64,000 bases of DNA from Pseudomonas brassicacearum (GCF_009601685.2 NZ_CP045701.2:6448001-6512000); one strand, 5' to 3'. Positions 25,525-34,610 are shown, counted from the stretch's first letter. The notes: generated by a model not told the origin, from the sequence alone. A program made the numbers and translations.

Positions 25525-25878
25525 CTAGGTTCGCAGCCAATAGTAGAGGTCGAACTTCGACTTCATGTGTTGAGGATGCTGGTTGTCGGAGTCGGGATCT
25601 GGAATGGCGACTCGGCGAGTCCAGAGTGGGAACCACTCACCATCCCGCATATCGCTATCGCGAACCATTCGCACATTCTTCAACATGGTTCGCTCGCAGG
25701 CACCGAATTGGACGAAATTGACCTGCGCCTCGATCAAGCTACATCTATTCGGTCCATCCACCTGGTGAGGGTAATAGAGTTGGAACACGTCATCCTCCCA
25801 GAAGCAAATTGGGCAAATGTCGTATGACCCTGGGTGTTCCTCGAAGACTGCATATCCGCAGCATGGGCAGGTAAACAT
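25525..25878 (-). CDS. CPCC-family zinc-ribbon-like protein
   Basis: A 117-aa protein that starts MFTCPCCGYAVFEE and has CPICFWEDD about 20 residues later; the two CPxC motifs should bind one zinc. This matches the cysteine-rich CPCC family, proteins often found in toxin-immunity or defence neighbourhoods, though their activity is not established. It stands alone between the two 186-bp MITE-like elements, as if carried by them. GC is lower than in the T6SS genes. Confidence 0.75.
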   Translation of the reverse strand: MFTCPCCGYAVFEEHPGSYDICPICFWEDDVFQLYYPHQVDGPNRCSLIEAQVNFVQFGACERTMLKNVRMVRDSDMRDGEWFPLWTRRVAIPDPDSDNQHPQHMKSKFDLYYWLRT

Positions 25879-25979
25879 CAGTTTTCACTTATGGGTGGCA
25901 GTCTATTCTTGGTCGATTTTAGCCACATGCTGAACGGTTGCAATGGGTCGGTGGCTGCCCTTAATGACAGGCCGCAACC

Positions 25980-26165
25980 GGCCGATTCTGTTGAAAAAGT
26001 CGGTCTGCCCAAACTGCCTGATCATTGACTGGTGAAAACGCCTTTTTTGCACGCTGCTACGTGAAATCCGAGTCCGGAAGCCCCTGCCAAAAGTAAAGAT
26101 TTCAATCTCGGACGCGTACTTTTCTGATGCCCAAACCATGGCCGACTTTTTCAACAGAATCGGCC
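25980..26165. mobile_element. MITE-like element, copy 2
   Basis: Same 186-bp length, inverted repeats and orientation as the copy at 25275-25460. The two copies bracket about 520 bp carrying only the CPCC gene, like a miniature composite element. Confidence 0.8.
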
Positions 26166-26353
26166 AAAAGCGGTCTCTTGCCCTTATCCTTCAGGATCAG
26201 GTATTAGCTATGAACATTAGCTACATGGGATTGATATAGACGCAGTCACTGTCGATGCACGCCTATACTGGGCGACTCGGTATCAGTATTCCTACCGTCG
26301 AAAGCACGTCACTCCGGTATGACAACCTTAAACAGCATCGATGAGTTGATCGT
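26166..26353. promoter_or_regulatory. Upstream region of the SIR2 gene
   Basis: About 190 bases between the MITE and the SIR2 start. It is the only place for that gene's own promoter. I could not find a convincing -35/-10 pair, and the ribosome site (GATGAG) is weak. Confidence 0.35.
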
Positions 26354-29300
26354 ATGAGATTCCATCCCGATGGTCCTTCGATACCAGATATCCTCCTGGA
26401 GCGCTGTGATTCTGGCCGCGTGGTATTTCTGTGCGGTGCCGGAGTTTCGTTACCATCTGGTATGCCTACTTTCGTCGGTCTTACTCGTCACGTCATTGAG
26501 TTTTTTGACCCGCCAGCCGATTCAGAAATTATGGCCGCGTTTCGGCCATGGCTGAACGATCAGTCTGCTGCGAATGTCCCACTCGACCAAATCTTTAACC
26601 TCCTCCACCTTGAATACGGCAAGGATGAAGTTAATGCTTTGGTCACGGAGCGACTAAGCGCCCCTCTAAAAATCAAAGATGTTGGACGTGAACACGATCT
26701 GATTAAGCGAATTTCTTCAAGTCAGAGCGGCGTGCCACAGATTGTAACGACGAACTTCGACCGATTGTTTGAGGTCGGGAATGAGGGAGGGCATCTGGTC
26801 TGGCATGTGCCGCCTGCGTTTCCAGATCTGAACTTCGGATCGAAGATAGAGGGGATCACGTATCTTCACGGGAGACTGGTGGAGGCAGCCTCTGAAACTC
26901 ATCCCTATGTGCTTAGCAGCGCAGACTTCGGACGTGCATACCTCTCAGAAGGATGGGCTACCAACTTCATCAGACACCTCCTCGAACGGCATACCGTCGT
27001 TTTAGTCGGCTATCAGGCAGAAGACCCGCCTGTCAAATATCTTCTACAGGGCCTTAATCATGACGGTCAGTATGATCGATCTCGACTCTATGCCTTTGAC
27101 CGTGGGCTCCCAGAGGACATCGAAGCCAAATGGCGTGACAGAGGCGTTACAGCGATAGCCTATTCCGATCACTCGGACTTGTGGACGAGCATGGAAGCTT
27201 GGGCAGAGCGAGCCGATGATCCGCGCAGATGGCGTGCATCCGTAATCGCTCAATCCCAGCAGGATCCGAAAGTCCTCTCCCCTCATGTGCGCGGCCAAGT
27301 TGCTCATGTCCTTCGCACGGCTCAGGGCGCTAGATTATTCTCGGAAGCTAATCCAACTCCGCATCCTGAATGGGTATGTGTGATGGATGCGTATGTGCGA
27401 TCGGCTGAACCAGTCCGTGACTACGACGTTGATGCAGAGACCTTTGACCCTCTGGTCGCTTATGGACTTGATGACGATCTGAGCGATATCTCTGATGAAG
27501 ACCGCAAGCAGGGTGTAAGCAACGACAATCTATTGGTTTGGCGGGAGGAAGACGACAATCCACATACGCTTCATCGGCTCGGTGGGCGCCAAGCAGAAGG
27601 TTTTGAGGCAACGCCGGTAAGGCTTGGCCACCTTATCAACTGGGTGAGCAAAGCCATCGACAGCCCTGTGCTGGCCTGGTGGACCATTCGTCAGAACGGT
27701 CTGCATCCACGACTTCTGCAACAGTTCGAGTTGCAAGTGGAGCATTCAAAGGCTCTCAACGAACGAGCTCGTCATATCTGGAGCCTCATCCTCGAACATA
27801 ATCGAGACCCTCGTAATCGTCAGTGGAATGGCGAATGGTTTGACTTGAAGAAACGGATCAATGCAGAGGGATGGACGGCTAGTTCCCTAAGAGAATTCCG
27901 GAAGGTTACGACTCCTCGTTTGGAGATCAAGCGACCGATTGGCCTGGCGCAGTGTAAGCCACCGTCAACATCCTGGGGGGACATTCATCTCGGCGACCTC
28001 GGTCAGTACGAAGTCATGTTCCTGGATAAGCACAACGAAGATTTAGACATACCCGACGAAGTACTACCACAGGTATTTGGCATCCTGCAGGATCAGCTTA
28101 CTGTCGCCTCAGGACTATTGGGGGATATCGAGACCATCTACTTCCGTACACCGACTTGCTATCCGGGACGAGAAGTCGAGGGAAAAATGTACATTACGAA
28201 AGCCGCGGAGGCGATGGCTTGGTTTGTTGAACTTTTCGATCAGATGATTGCTAAATGGCCGGCACTTGCGATAGCGCATGCGATGACTTGGCCCCCGACG
28301 GAGCGTTACTTCTTCCGAAAACTCAAACTCTATGCGTACAGTAAAGTAAACCTCTTCGGGGCCGACTCGGTTGCCGAGCAAGTTTTGTTCTTAGATCAAG
28401 AGGCATTCTGGGACATTAATGTGGCCCGAGAGCTTCTTTTCCTACTGGTTGACCGGTGGAAAGAGTTCTCTCAGGTGAGTCGGAATCAACTTATAGACCG
28501 TATCTTGACGGGCCCCGACCAGCGTACTCACTGGTCTGACGAAGAGTTCCATGACCTGCGGGATGAGTTCGCCGCAAGATACGCTCGATATCTCGAACTA
28601 CAAGGTTGTGAACTTACAACCGCTCGCAGCGAACGGCTTGCCGAGATGATCGGAGGTATTCTTGATTGGAGCGACGCTTGGGCGACTTCGACTGTCATCG
28701 AGCACGGCTCTCATACCGGCTGGGTCGGTACGGACGAGAAACCAGATGCAGTCTTGGATCTTCCCGTAAACGAGGTGGTCTCCAGGGCAAAGGAAGAGCT
28801 GAAGCGTGACTTTGGTAGTTTCACCGAGAAGCGACCCTTTACTGGTTTGGTGAAGGTCAATCCGCGAAAGGCGTTGTCTGCTCTGACGATTGCAGGTAAA
28901 GCTGGCGATTACCCAGAAGCTTTCTGGTCCTCCATGATCAATGAGCTTCCTGAAGACACCACAGCCAGGCTGAGACGGGTATTCCTGAACCGAGTAGCAC
29001 GGCTTCCGCATGCAGTTATCGCCCAACTGAACCACACGTTGGGCCGATGGCTCCAACAGCACCTGGTGGCAATCCTTGAGTTTGATGCCGACCTCGGTTG
29101 GGCGGTCTACGATAATATCGTCGAAGGCATCCTGAGCGGTGGAGCAGATGCAGCGAAGAGTGGTCTTGGTGAAACCCGCCAAGGTGGAAAAGTTATCGAA
29201 CGGTCCTCACGCACATATGGCCATGCGATCAACGGCCCCGTCGGTATGTGTACTGAGGCCCTTTTCCGCGCAGTGCCCAGAGAGAGGCAGGAGGTCGCCG

Positions 29301-30166
29301 GCTCACTACTTCCAGATCACATCAAGTCTCGTGTCGAACGCCTCTTAGCTGTACCTGGCGAGGGCTCAGATCATGCCGTATCAATAGCGAGCAGGATGCT
29401 GAACTGGCTCATGTTCGTAGATCCCGTCTGGACCGGGGAACGACTTGTTCCCATATTGGCGTTCGAACATCCAGCTTCGGAACCAGCATGGAACGGATTT
29501 CTTTATAGCGGCCAAGTGCCTCAACGGCCGTTGCGAGAGGTTATCAAACCGCTCCTGCTTCAAGTATTCCCGTGGGTCGAAGGATTTTCATGGGATCGTG
29601 ACCTCTCAAGAGGAGCCGCCGAATGGCTAGGCTACATGTGCGTATTTCATCCGAATGAGCCTGGCGGCCTTTCACAAGGCGAAATGCGTTCGGTCCTTCG
29701 AGCAATGTCTGATGACACTCGGAACCGGTTCATCTTCTGGCTAGGCCAGGTTGGACAAAAAAACGAGGACGGTTGGGCCAAACACGTCATCCCTTTAATC
29801 AACAAGGAATGGCCGAGAGAACGCCGATACAGGACCTCAGCATCGATGAGAGCCTGGATAGGCATGCTTGATGACACCGGCGATAGTTTCCCCGCAGTCT
29901 ATGAAGCGGTGAAGAAATTCTTGGTGGCGGTGGAGACAAATGATCACCCGTTCTACCGGTTCACTCGAGAGTTAAACGATGAAAAGCCGATTACCGTTCT
30001 ATTCCCTGAAACAACACTGGATTTGATGAATAGAGTTACACCCCAGATTCTCACACGCCCTCCATACGAGTTGCCGAAGGTGCTCACTCTGATCGCGGAA
30101 ACCCAGCCTGACCTGAAATCGGACTCACGTTATTTACGCCTTGTCGATCTTGTTGAGCGAAGCTAA
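26354..30166 (+). CDS. Large SIR2-domain protein, probable single-gene anti-phage sirtuin (DSR1-like)
   Basis: The 1270-aa protein begins with a SIR2 domain: GAGVSLPSGMP at residues 28-38 (NAD-binding loop), TTNFD at 132-136 (Asn134, Asp136), YLHGRL with catalytic-type His172, and VVLVGYQAEDPPVKYLL. The remaining ~1000 residues are mostly helical with no motif I can name; in known defence sirtuins such a part senses phage and releases NAD+ hydrolysis. Size and SIR2-first layout resemble DSR1 (SIR2 plus DUF4020), but this is from memory. It is solitary, has lower GC than its neighbours and sits between repeats and mobile elements, all fitting a horizontally acquired abortive-infection gene. 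Confidence 0.8.
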   Translation: MRFHPDGPSIPDILLERCDSGRVVFLCGAGVSLPSGMPTFVGLTRHVIEFFDPPADSEIMAAFRPWLNDQSAANVPLDQIFNLLHLEYGKDEVNALVTERLSAPLKIKDVGREHDLIKRISSSQSGVPQIVTTNFDRLFEVGNEGGHLVWHVPPAFPDLNFGSKIEGITYLHGRLVEAASETHPYVLSSADFGRAYLSEGWATNFIRHLLERHTVVLVGYQAEDPPVKYLLQGLNHDGQYDRSRLYAFDRGLPEDIEAKWRDRGVTAIAYSDHSDLWTSMEAWAERADDPRRWRASVIAQSQQDPKVLSPHVRGQVAHVLRTAQGARLFSEANPTPHPEWVCVMDAYVRSAEPVRDYDVDAETFDPLVAYGLDDDLSDISDEDRKQGVSNDNLLVWREEDDNPHTLHRLGGRQAEGFEATPVRLGHLINWVSKAIDSPVLAWWTIRQNGLHPRLLQQFELQVEHSKALNERARHIWSLILEHNRDPRNRQWNGEWFDLKKRINAEGWTASSLREFRKVTTPRLEIKRPIGLAQCKPPSTSWGDIHLGDLGQYEVMFLDKHNEDLDIPDEVLPQVFGILQDQLTVASGLLGDIETIYFRTPTCYPGREVEGKMYITKAAEAMAWFVELFDQMIAKWPALAIAHAMTWPPTERYFFRKLKLYAYSKVNLFGADSVAEQVLFLDQEAFWDINVARELLFLLVDRWKEFSQVSRNQLIDRILTGPDQRTHWSDEEFHDLRDEFAARYARYLELQGCELTTARSERLAEMIGGILDWSDAWATSTVIEHGSHTGWVGTDEKPDAVLDLPVNEVVSRAKEELKRDFGSFTEKRPFTGLVKVNPRKALSALTIAGKAGDYPEAFWSSMINELPEDTTARLRRVFLNRVARLPHAVIAQLNHTLGRWLQQHLVAILEFDADLGWAVYDNIVEGILSGGADAAKSGLGETRQGGKVIERSSRTYGHAINGPVGMCTEALFRAVPRERQEVAGSLLPDHIKSRVERLLAVPGEGSDHAVSIASRMLNWLMFVDPVWTGERLVPILAFEHPASEPAWNGFLYSGQVPQRPLREVIKPLLLQVFPWVEGFSWDRDLSRGAAEWLGYMCVFHPNEPGGLSQGEMRSVLRAMSDDTRNRFIFWLGQVGQKNEDGWAKHVIPLINKEWPRERRYRTSASMRAWIGMLDDTGDSFPAVYEAVKKFLVAVETNDHPFYRFTRELNDEKPITVLFPETTLDLMNRVTPQILTRPPYELPKVLTLIAETQPDLKSDSRYLRLVDLVERS

Positions 30167-30304
30167 ACCTTGGTCTTTCAGTCGAAAAGTCAGCTGCTAT
30201 CCTCGGACTTCCCGGGTACCAGACGACTGTTTTTGACTGCACTAGCTCTGGTGGATCGTCCGCTTCTGGCCGTTAGCGGTCAGATTGTTTATCCAACCGG
30301 GTGA

Positions 30305-30910
30305 CTTCATCTGGTCGACACCATCACCCAACACGCCGCCTGCGAGGTGGCCCTCGAGCATAAATATGGCTTGCCGAACCGCCCGGCATTGCTGGCCCAA
30401 CTCATCCAGACCGGTGATCACTTCATGGTCCCCAGCTACATTCCCGCTTGCTGGGCGACTTTACGGCGCTGGCAGGAAGCGCAAATCGAGGGAAGCACGC
30501 TGGCGACAAAACGCGAATATGAATGGATCGACAATGCACTGGCACGGATTACCCAACAGTTGCGCGATGAAGAGCGCTACCTGGCGGGACGGGGCGCGCC
30601 CAATGGACGTAGCGAAAGATCCGTCAACATTGCGCTGATCCGTGAGGTCGACAAGATGCACAACACGCGCGCGCGCCTGGCCACGCTGCGCAACGCGTCA
30701 GTCAGCGAAAAAGACGTCTACGGAAGCTTGGCGGAACAACCCGAACAACTGGCACACAACCTGGCCCGCTGGCAGGCACACCCGGAAAACCGAGTGGCCG
30801 AGCAACTGGCGATGGCGCCGGCCATGGATGACGACAGTGAATTGATCCGTGGTGCTCACGGGTATGCGATCGGTAAACCCTATACGCTGGATCTTGATTC
30901 CATCATCTGA
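30305..30910 (+). pseudogene. 3' fragment of an unidentified gene
   Basis: An open frame from just after TGA 30302 encodes about 200 residues (VDTITQHAACEVALEHKYGL ... PYTLDLDSII) with normal high-GC Pseudomonas codon use, unlike the SIR2 gene before it. There is no ribosome site at the GTG 30347 or at any later start that would keep the conserved-looking beginning. A neighbouring frame reads QPGDFIW immediately upstream, so the break may be a frameshift near 30315. It looks like the C-terminal end of a larger protein cut by insertion of the island; a T6SS lipase tail is one guess, with no firm evidence. Confidence 0.5.
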
Positions 30911-31221
30911 TCGACGCGGCGTTCTTCACGCCTTCAGGTCAGGATGTACCGTGCTGCCGCCTTCGCGAGCAGGCTCGCTCACACTGGGGTTGGTTGTGGG
31001 CGCTCATTCTGTGATCACCTCAGGAGGGTCAACGAAGCTCAACCTGTGGCGAGGGCGCTTGCTCCCGCTGGGCGGCACTGTAGGAGCTGTCGAGCGAAGC
31101 GAGGCTGCGATCTTTCCCCCTGGCATGTTGAGTCTCAAGCGAAAGATCAAAAGATCGCAGGCTTCGCCAGCTCCTACAGAACCGAGCGGGAGCAATCTCT
31201 GGCCACGAATTCCGGGACAAT
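30911..31221. repeat. Intergenic region with nested repetitive palindromes
   Basis: No gene seen. A REP-type GCGAGCAGGCTCGC lies near 30966. At 31046-31206 an outer REP pair (GTGGCGAGGGCGCTTGCTCC ... GGGAGCAATCTCTGGCCAC) encloses a second palindrome (TAGGAGCTGTCGAGCGAAGC ... CTTCGCCAGCTCCTACA). The same nesting recurs at 31949 and 57782. Confidence 0.7.
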
Positions 31222-31359
31222 TTGGAGCCTTGTTTATTCTCCCTCCGCAAAGCTTCCACCCAGCTACACATCCTTGCGCCATTGCCTACAACTACGCCAG
31301 AATCCGCCCGCTTGTGCGCCTTGCCTCCGGGTTCTATCGTTTCCCTGCCACTGCCCATC

Positions 31360-31569
31360 AGTGGTCGGGTTTAGTAGCCCGAGGTAGTGTCAGTAGGATG
31401 CATGAGCTCTCCATCCAAGCAGGTTCCTAACCTGTCCTTGATGGTGGCTGTGCGCAGGGCGCTTCGGCGCGCCGGCAATGCTGATCTCCCCGGTCTACTA
31501 ACCTGCGTACAGCCGCCACCCTTCTTTTAGTAGGGAAGAGGTTGCGGCTTAACCATGGAGTATCAGCAC
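31360..31569 (+). ncRNA. Candidate structured leader RNA of DUF6124 gene, copy 2
   Basis: GGTGGCTGTGCGCAGG from 31443 pairs with CCTGCGTACAGCCGCCACC at 31502-31520; one G-C pair of copy 1 is a G-U pair here, so the helix is kept despite the base change. Inside is GCGC-TTCG-GCGC (31459-31470), a UUCG tetraloop hairpin. TTAGTAG at 31371 and 31527 flanks CTACTAA at 31495-31501, the same triplet arrangement as in copy 1, while the sequence between the elements differs. Confidence 0.5.
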
Positions 31570-31929
31570 ATGTTCAAGCCTACACCGAATCCCCCCGAAG
31601 CAGATCGCACCTCTGCGTCCGCTCAACCCAAGACGAAGAAACAAGACGACGCAGAAAAGCGCGCCTTGGATTACTACCTGCTACCGAAACCGGAAAAATC
31701 CGAAGATACGTCCAAACCAGACCAGCTCTTCACCGTGAAAAAAAACGCCGACAACGAATGCCTGCTCGCCAACCTCAGCGAAAACCTGGCATCCGCCGAC
31801 GCGATGATCAGCAACCTGGCCTTCGACCTGGAAGGCCCCCGCCGCCATATCGCCCTTGGCATCCAGCAATTGATCGAACTGAGTTCAATGCTGGCCAGCC
31901 GTGTGCTGGATAACGTCGATCCGCGCTAG
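31570..31929 (+). CDS. DUF6124 family protein, copy 2
   Basis: A 119-aa paralogue of the protein at 23656, starting MFKPTPNPPEAD. The N-terminal third differs at many residues (TSASAQPKTKKQDDAEKRAL), but from PDQLFTVKKNADNECL to the C-terminus the two are identical, which suggests recent gene conversion or strong constraint. GGAG lies 9 bases upstream of ATG 31570; the alternative ATG 31555 lacks such spacing. Function unknown. Confidence 0.8.
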   Translation: MFKPTPNPPEADRTSASAQPKTKKQDDAEKRALDYYLLPKPEKSEDTSKPDQLFTVKKNADNECLLANLSENLASADAMISNLAFDLEGPRRHIALGIQQLIELSSMLASRVLDNVDPR

Positions 31930-32339
31930 CCGCTACACCACCAACCCCGTGGCGAGGGAGCTTGCTCCCGCTGGGTGGAACTGTAGGAGCTGTCGAGCGA
32001 AGCGAGGCTGCGATCTTTCCCCAGGCATTTTGGGTCTGAAACGAAAGATCAAAAGATCGCAGGCTTCGCCAGCTCCTACAGGACCGGGCGGGAGCAAGCT
32101 CCCTCGCCACGGATCGCGTACATCTTGGGCCCAGGTGTAACGTTCCGCCGCCTCGCGAGCAGGCTCGCTCCCACAGGCACTTTCTGCCCCACCCCCGCGC
32201 ACGCCCGCGCCAACAAGGGGCGATTTACGGTCAAACTTATTGGCCATTTCGATCCCCTTTTGGCCTCTCCTGCCGTTCTCTGAAACGCTGCGTGCCGCAA
32301 GACTGTGTTCACACCGATCAGCCTTAGCGGAGAACAAAA
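31930..32339. repeat. Intergenic region with nested REP element
   Basis: At 31949-32110 an outer REP pair (GTGGCGAGGGAGCTTGCTCC ... GGAGCAAGCTCCCTCGCCAC) surrounds the TAGGAGCTG palindrome; a plain REP (CGCGAGCAGGCTCGCTCCCAC) follows near 32153. The remainder up to the next start holds no gene; TTAGCGGAGAACAAAA provides the ribosome site for the next CDS. Confidence 0.7.
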
Positions 32340-33371
32340 ATGCTGACGATCTACTCAGACGATCACCACCTGCACCACGGGCGCTGCGAGTTGATGGACG
32401 GGCAACTGATGCCCTGCTTCGAGATGCCGTCCCGGGCCGATCATGTGTTGGAGCGGGTCAAGGCGCGGGCGCTGGGGTCGGTGGAGGCGCCGCAGGATTT
32501 TGGCCTGGGGCCGATCCAGCGTATCCACAGTGCGGCGTACCTGGAGTTTTTCAAAGGCGCCTGGGACCGTTGGGCCAAGTACCACCGCGACGGTGATTTG
32601 TTGCCCTACACCTGGCCGGCGCGGACCTTTCGCACGATCATTCCCACCAGCCTGCACGGCCAATTGGGTTATTACAGTTTCGACGCCGGCGCGCCGATTA
32701 CCGCTGGTACTTGGCAGGCGGCCTACAGCGCCGCGCAAGTGGCCCTCACCGCCCAAGCGGACATCCAGCGCGGTGCGCGCAGTGCCTTTGCCTTGTGCCG
32801 CCCACCGGGACACCACGCCGCCAGCGATTTGATGGGCGGTTATTGCTACCTCAACAACGCTGCCATCGCCGCCCAGGCCTTTCTCGACCAAGGCCATGAG
32901 AAGGTCGCGATCCTGGATGTGGATTACCACCACGGCAACGGCACCCAATCGATTTTCTATGAACGCAGCGACGTGTTGTTCGCGTCGATCCACGGCCATC
33001 CGGAGGCGGAATTTCCGTTTTTCCTGGGCTATGCCGATGAGCATGGCGAGGGCGCCGGTGAGGGCTTCAACTTCAACTACCCTTTGCCAGCAGGCTCAGG
33101 CTGGGACACCTGGAGCGCGGCGCTGGAGCAGGCGTGCGGGCAAATCCGGGGTTACGACGCCGATGTCATCGTCGTGTCCCTGGGTGTGGACACGTTCAAG
33201 GACGACCCCATCTCGCAATTCAAGCTCGACAGCCCGGATTACCTGGCGATGGGCAAGCGCATCGCGGCGCTCGGCAAGCCGACGCTGTTCGTGATGGAAG
33301 GCGGCTACGCGGTGGCAGAAATCGGCATCAATGCCGTGAACGTTCTTGAAGGTTTCCAAAGCGCCCCATGA
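32340..33371 (+). CDS. Acetylpolyamine amidohydrolase (histone-deacetylase superfamily)
   Basis: This enzyme removes acetyl groups from acetylputrescine, acetylcadaverine or related amines. The 343-aa protein shows the zinc hydrolase fold: RPPGHHA with the histidine pair 158-159, DVDYHHGNGTQ with zinc ligands Asp194 and His196, SLGVDTFKDDP with a third ligand Asp, and a C-terminal EGGY. The His158/159 numbering agrees with characterised bacterial acetylpolyamine amidohydrolases. GCGGAG precedes the ATG. It overlaps or nearly touches the next gene, a polyamine-type binding protein, which supports a polyamine substrate. Confidence 0.88.
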   Translation: MLTIYSDDHHLHHGRCELMDGQLMPCFEMPSRADHVLERVKARALGSVEAPQDFGLGPIQRIHSAAYLEFFKGAWDRWAKYHRDGDLLPYTWPARTFRTIIPTSLHGQLGYYSFDAGAPITAGTWQAAYSAAQVALTAQADIQRGARSAFALCRPPGHHAASDLMGGYCYLNNAAIAAQAFLDQGHEKVAILDVDYHHGNGTQSIFYERSDVLFASIHGHPEAEFPFFLGYADEHGEGAGEGFNFNYPLPAGSGWDTWSAALEQACGQIRGYDADVIVVSLGVDTFKDDPISQFKLDSPDYLAMGKRIAALGKPTLFVMEGGYAVAEIGINAVNVLEGFQSAP

Positions 33372-33382
33372 GGAATAACAGC

Positions 33383-34483
33383 ATGAACAGACTCAAGCGT
33401 TTAATGGCTCCAGCCATGTGCGCCGCGCTGCTTTGCGGCGCGGTCCAGGCCGAGGAGCGCACCTTGCGCGTCTACAACTGGTTCGACTACATCACGCCCA
33501 AGGCCCTGGACGATTTCAAGGCGCAGAACAGCCAGGTCAAGCTGGTCTATGACATCTTCGACACCAACGAGGCTCTGGAGGCCAAGCTGCTGACCGGCAA
33601 CTCCGGCTATGACGTGGTGGTGCCGTCCAACGTGTTCCTGGCCAAGCAGATCGAAGCCGGCGTGTTCCAGCCCCTGGACCGCAGCAAGCTGCCGAACTGG
33701 AACCACCTCGATCCCAAGCTGATGAAACTGATCGAAGCCAACGACCCGGGCAACAAGTTCGCCGTGCCCTACATGTACGGCACCATCCTGATCGGCTTCA
33801 ACCCGGACAAGATCAAGGCCGCCCTGGGCGACAATGCACCGGTGGACAGTTGGGACCTGATCTTCAAGGAAGAGAACATCAGCAAGCTCAAGCAGTGCGG
33901 CGTGGCGCTGCTCGATTCGCCGTCGGAGATCCTGCCCCTGGCCTTGCAGCACCTGGGCCTGGACCCCAACAGCAAGAAGCCGGCGGACTACGCCAAGGCC
34001 CAAGCGCTGATGATGAAGGTGCGCCCGTACATCACCTATTTCCACTCGTCCAAGTACATGGCCGACATCGCCAACGGTGATATCTGCGTGGCGGTGGGCT
34101 ACTCCGGCAGCTTCTCCCAGGCGGCCAACCGGGCCAAGGAAGCCAAGAACGGTGTGACGGTGGACATGCGCCTGCCCAAGGAAGGCGCGCCGATCTGGTT
34201 CGACATGCTCGCCATCCCCAAAGGCGCGAAAAACCCGGACGACGCCTACACCTTCATCAACTACTTGCTGCAACCCCAGGTGATTGCGCCGGTCAGCGAT
34301 TTTGTCGGCTATCCGAACCCGAACAAGGACGCGACCGAGATGGTCGACCCGGCGATCCGCGGCAACCCCAACCTGTACCCGACCGCCGCGGCCATGACCA
34401 CGCTCTACACCCTGCAACCCTTGCCCAGGGATGCCGAGCGCGCGCGCACGCGGGCCTGGACCCGGATCAAATCCGGCCAGTAA
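33383..34483 (+). CDS. Periplasmic polyamine-binding protein (PotF/SpuD type)
   Basis: A 366-aa extracellular solute-binding protein. A signal peptide (LMAPAMCAALLCGAVQA, cleavage before EERTL) is followed by LRVYNWFDYITP, the standard PotF/SpuD start, then NSGYDVVVPSN and VAVGYSGSF near the ligand-binding cleft. GAGGAAT lies 6 bases before ATG 33383; ATG 33368 overlapping the previous stop is possible. No permease or ATPase follows, so it must share a transporter encoded elsewhere or work with the amidohydrolase in sensing or scavenging. The ligand, putrescine or spermidine, is inferred. Confidence 0.88.
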   Translation: MNRLKRLMAPAMCAALLCGAVQAEERTLRVYNWFDYITPKALDDFKAQNSQVKLVYDIFDTNEALEAKLLTGNSGYDVVVPSNVFLAKQIEAGVFQPLDRSKLPNWNHLDPKLMKLIEANDPGNKFAVPYMYGTILIGFNPDKIKAALGDNAPVDSWDLIFKEENISKLKQCGVALLDSPSEILPLALQHLGLDPNSKKPADYAKAQALMMKVRPYITYFHSSKYMADIANGDICVAVGYSGSFSQAANRAKEAKNGVTVDMRLPKEGAPIWFDMLAIPKGAKNPDDAYTFINYLLQPQVIAPVSDFVGYPNPNKDATEMVDPAIRGNPNLYPTAAAMTTLYTLQPLPRDAERARTRAWTRIKSGQ

Positions 34484-34504
34484 AGGCTGTTGGGGGAAAA
34501 GGCC

Positions 34505-34527
34505 ATTGTGGGAGCAAGCTTTGCTCC
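34505..34527. repeat. REP-like palindrome
   Basis: GTGGGAGCAAGCTTTGCTCCCAC is an almost perfect inverted repeat downstream of the binding-protein gene. Confidence 0.6.
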
Positions 34528-34583
34528 CACCAGCGTATACATAGTTACCACCTGCCCCGTTCCTGGCCTCTCTAGCATGAAAG

Positions 34584-34610
34584 GCCCGAAGCATCCGGCT
34601 TCGGGTTTTT
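34584..34610 (+). terminator. Rho-independent terminator after the polyamine operon
   Basis: CCCGAAG-CATC-CGGCTTCGGG followed by TTTTT. It lies about 100 bases after the binding-protein stop and 27 bases before the giant toxin-like gene, so it separates the two transcripts. Confidence 0.75.

Larger units (their letters stand above)
31222..31945 (+). repeat. Right copy of ~720-bp direct repeat (leader plus DUF6124 gene)
   Basis: Matches 23308-24030 in the same orientation, with identity highest in the last 250 coding bases and in the segment GTTTCCCTGCCACTGCCCAT of the leader. Confidence 0.85.

Noticed and set aside
23308..31945. Prophage or integrative element with att sites
   Set aside because: No integrase, no phage genes and no tRNA gene seen; the bounding repeats are whole gene duplications.
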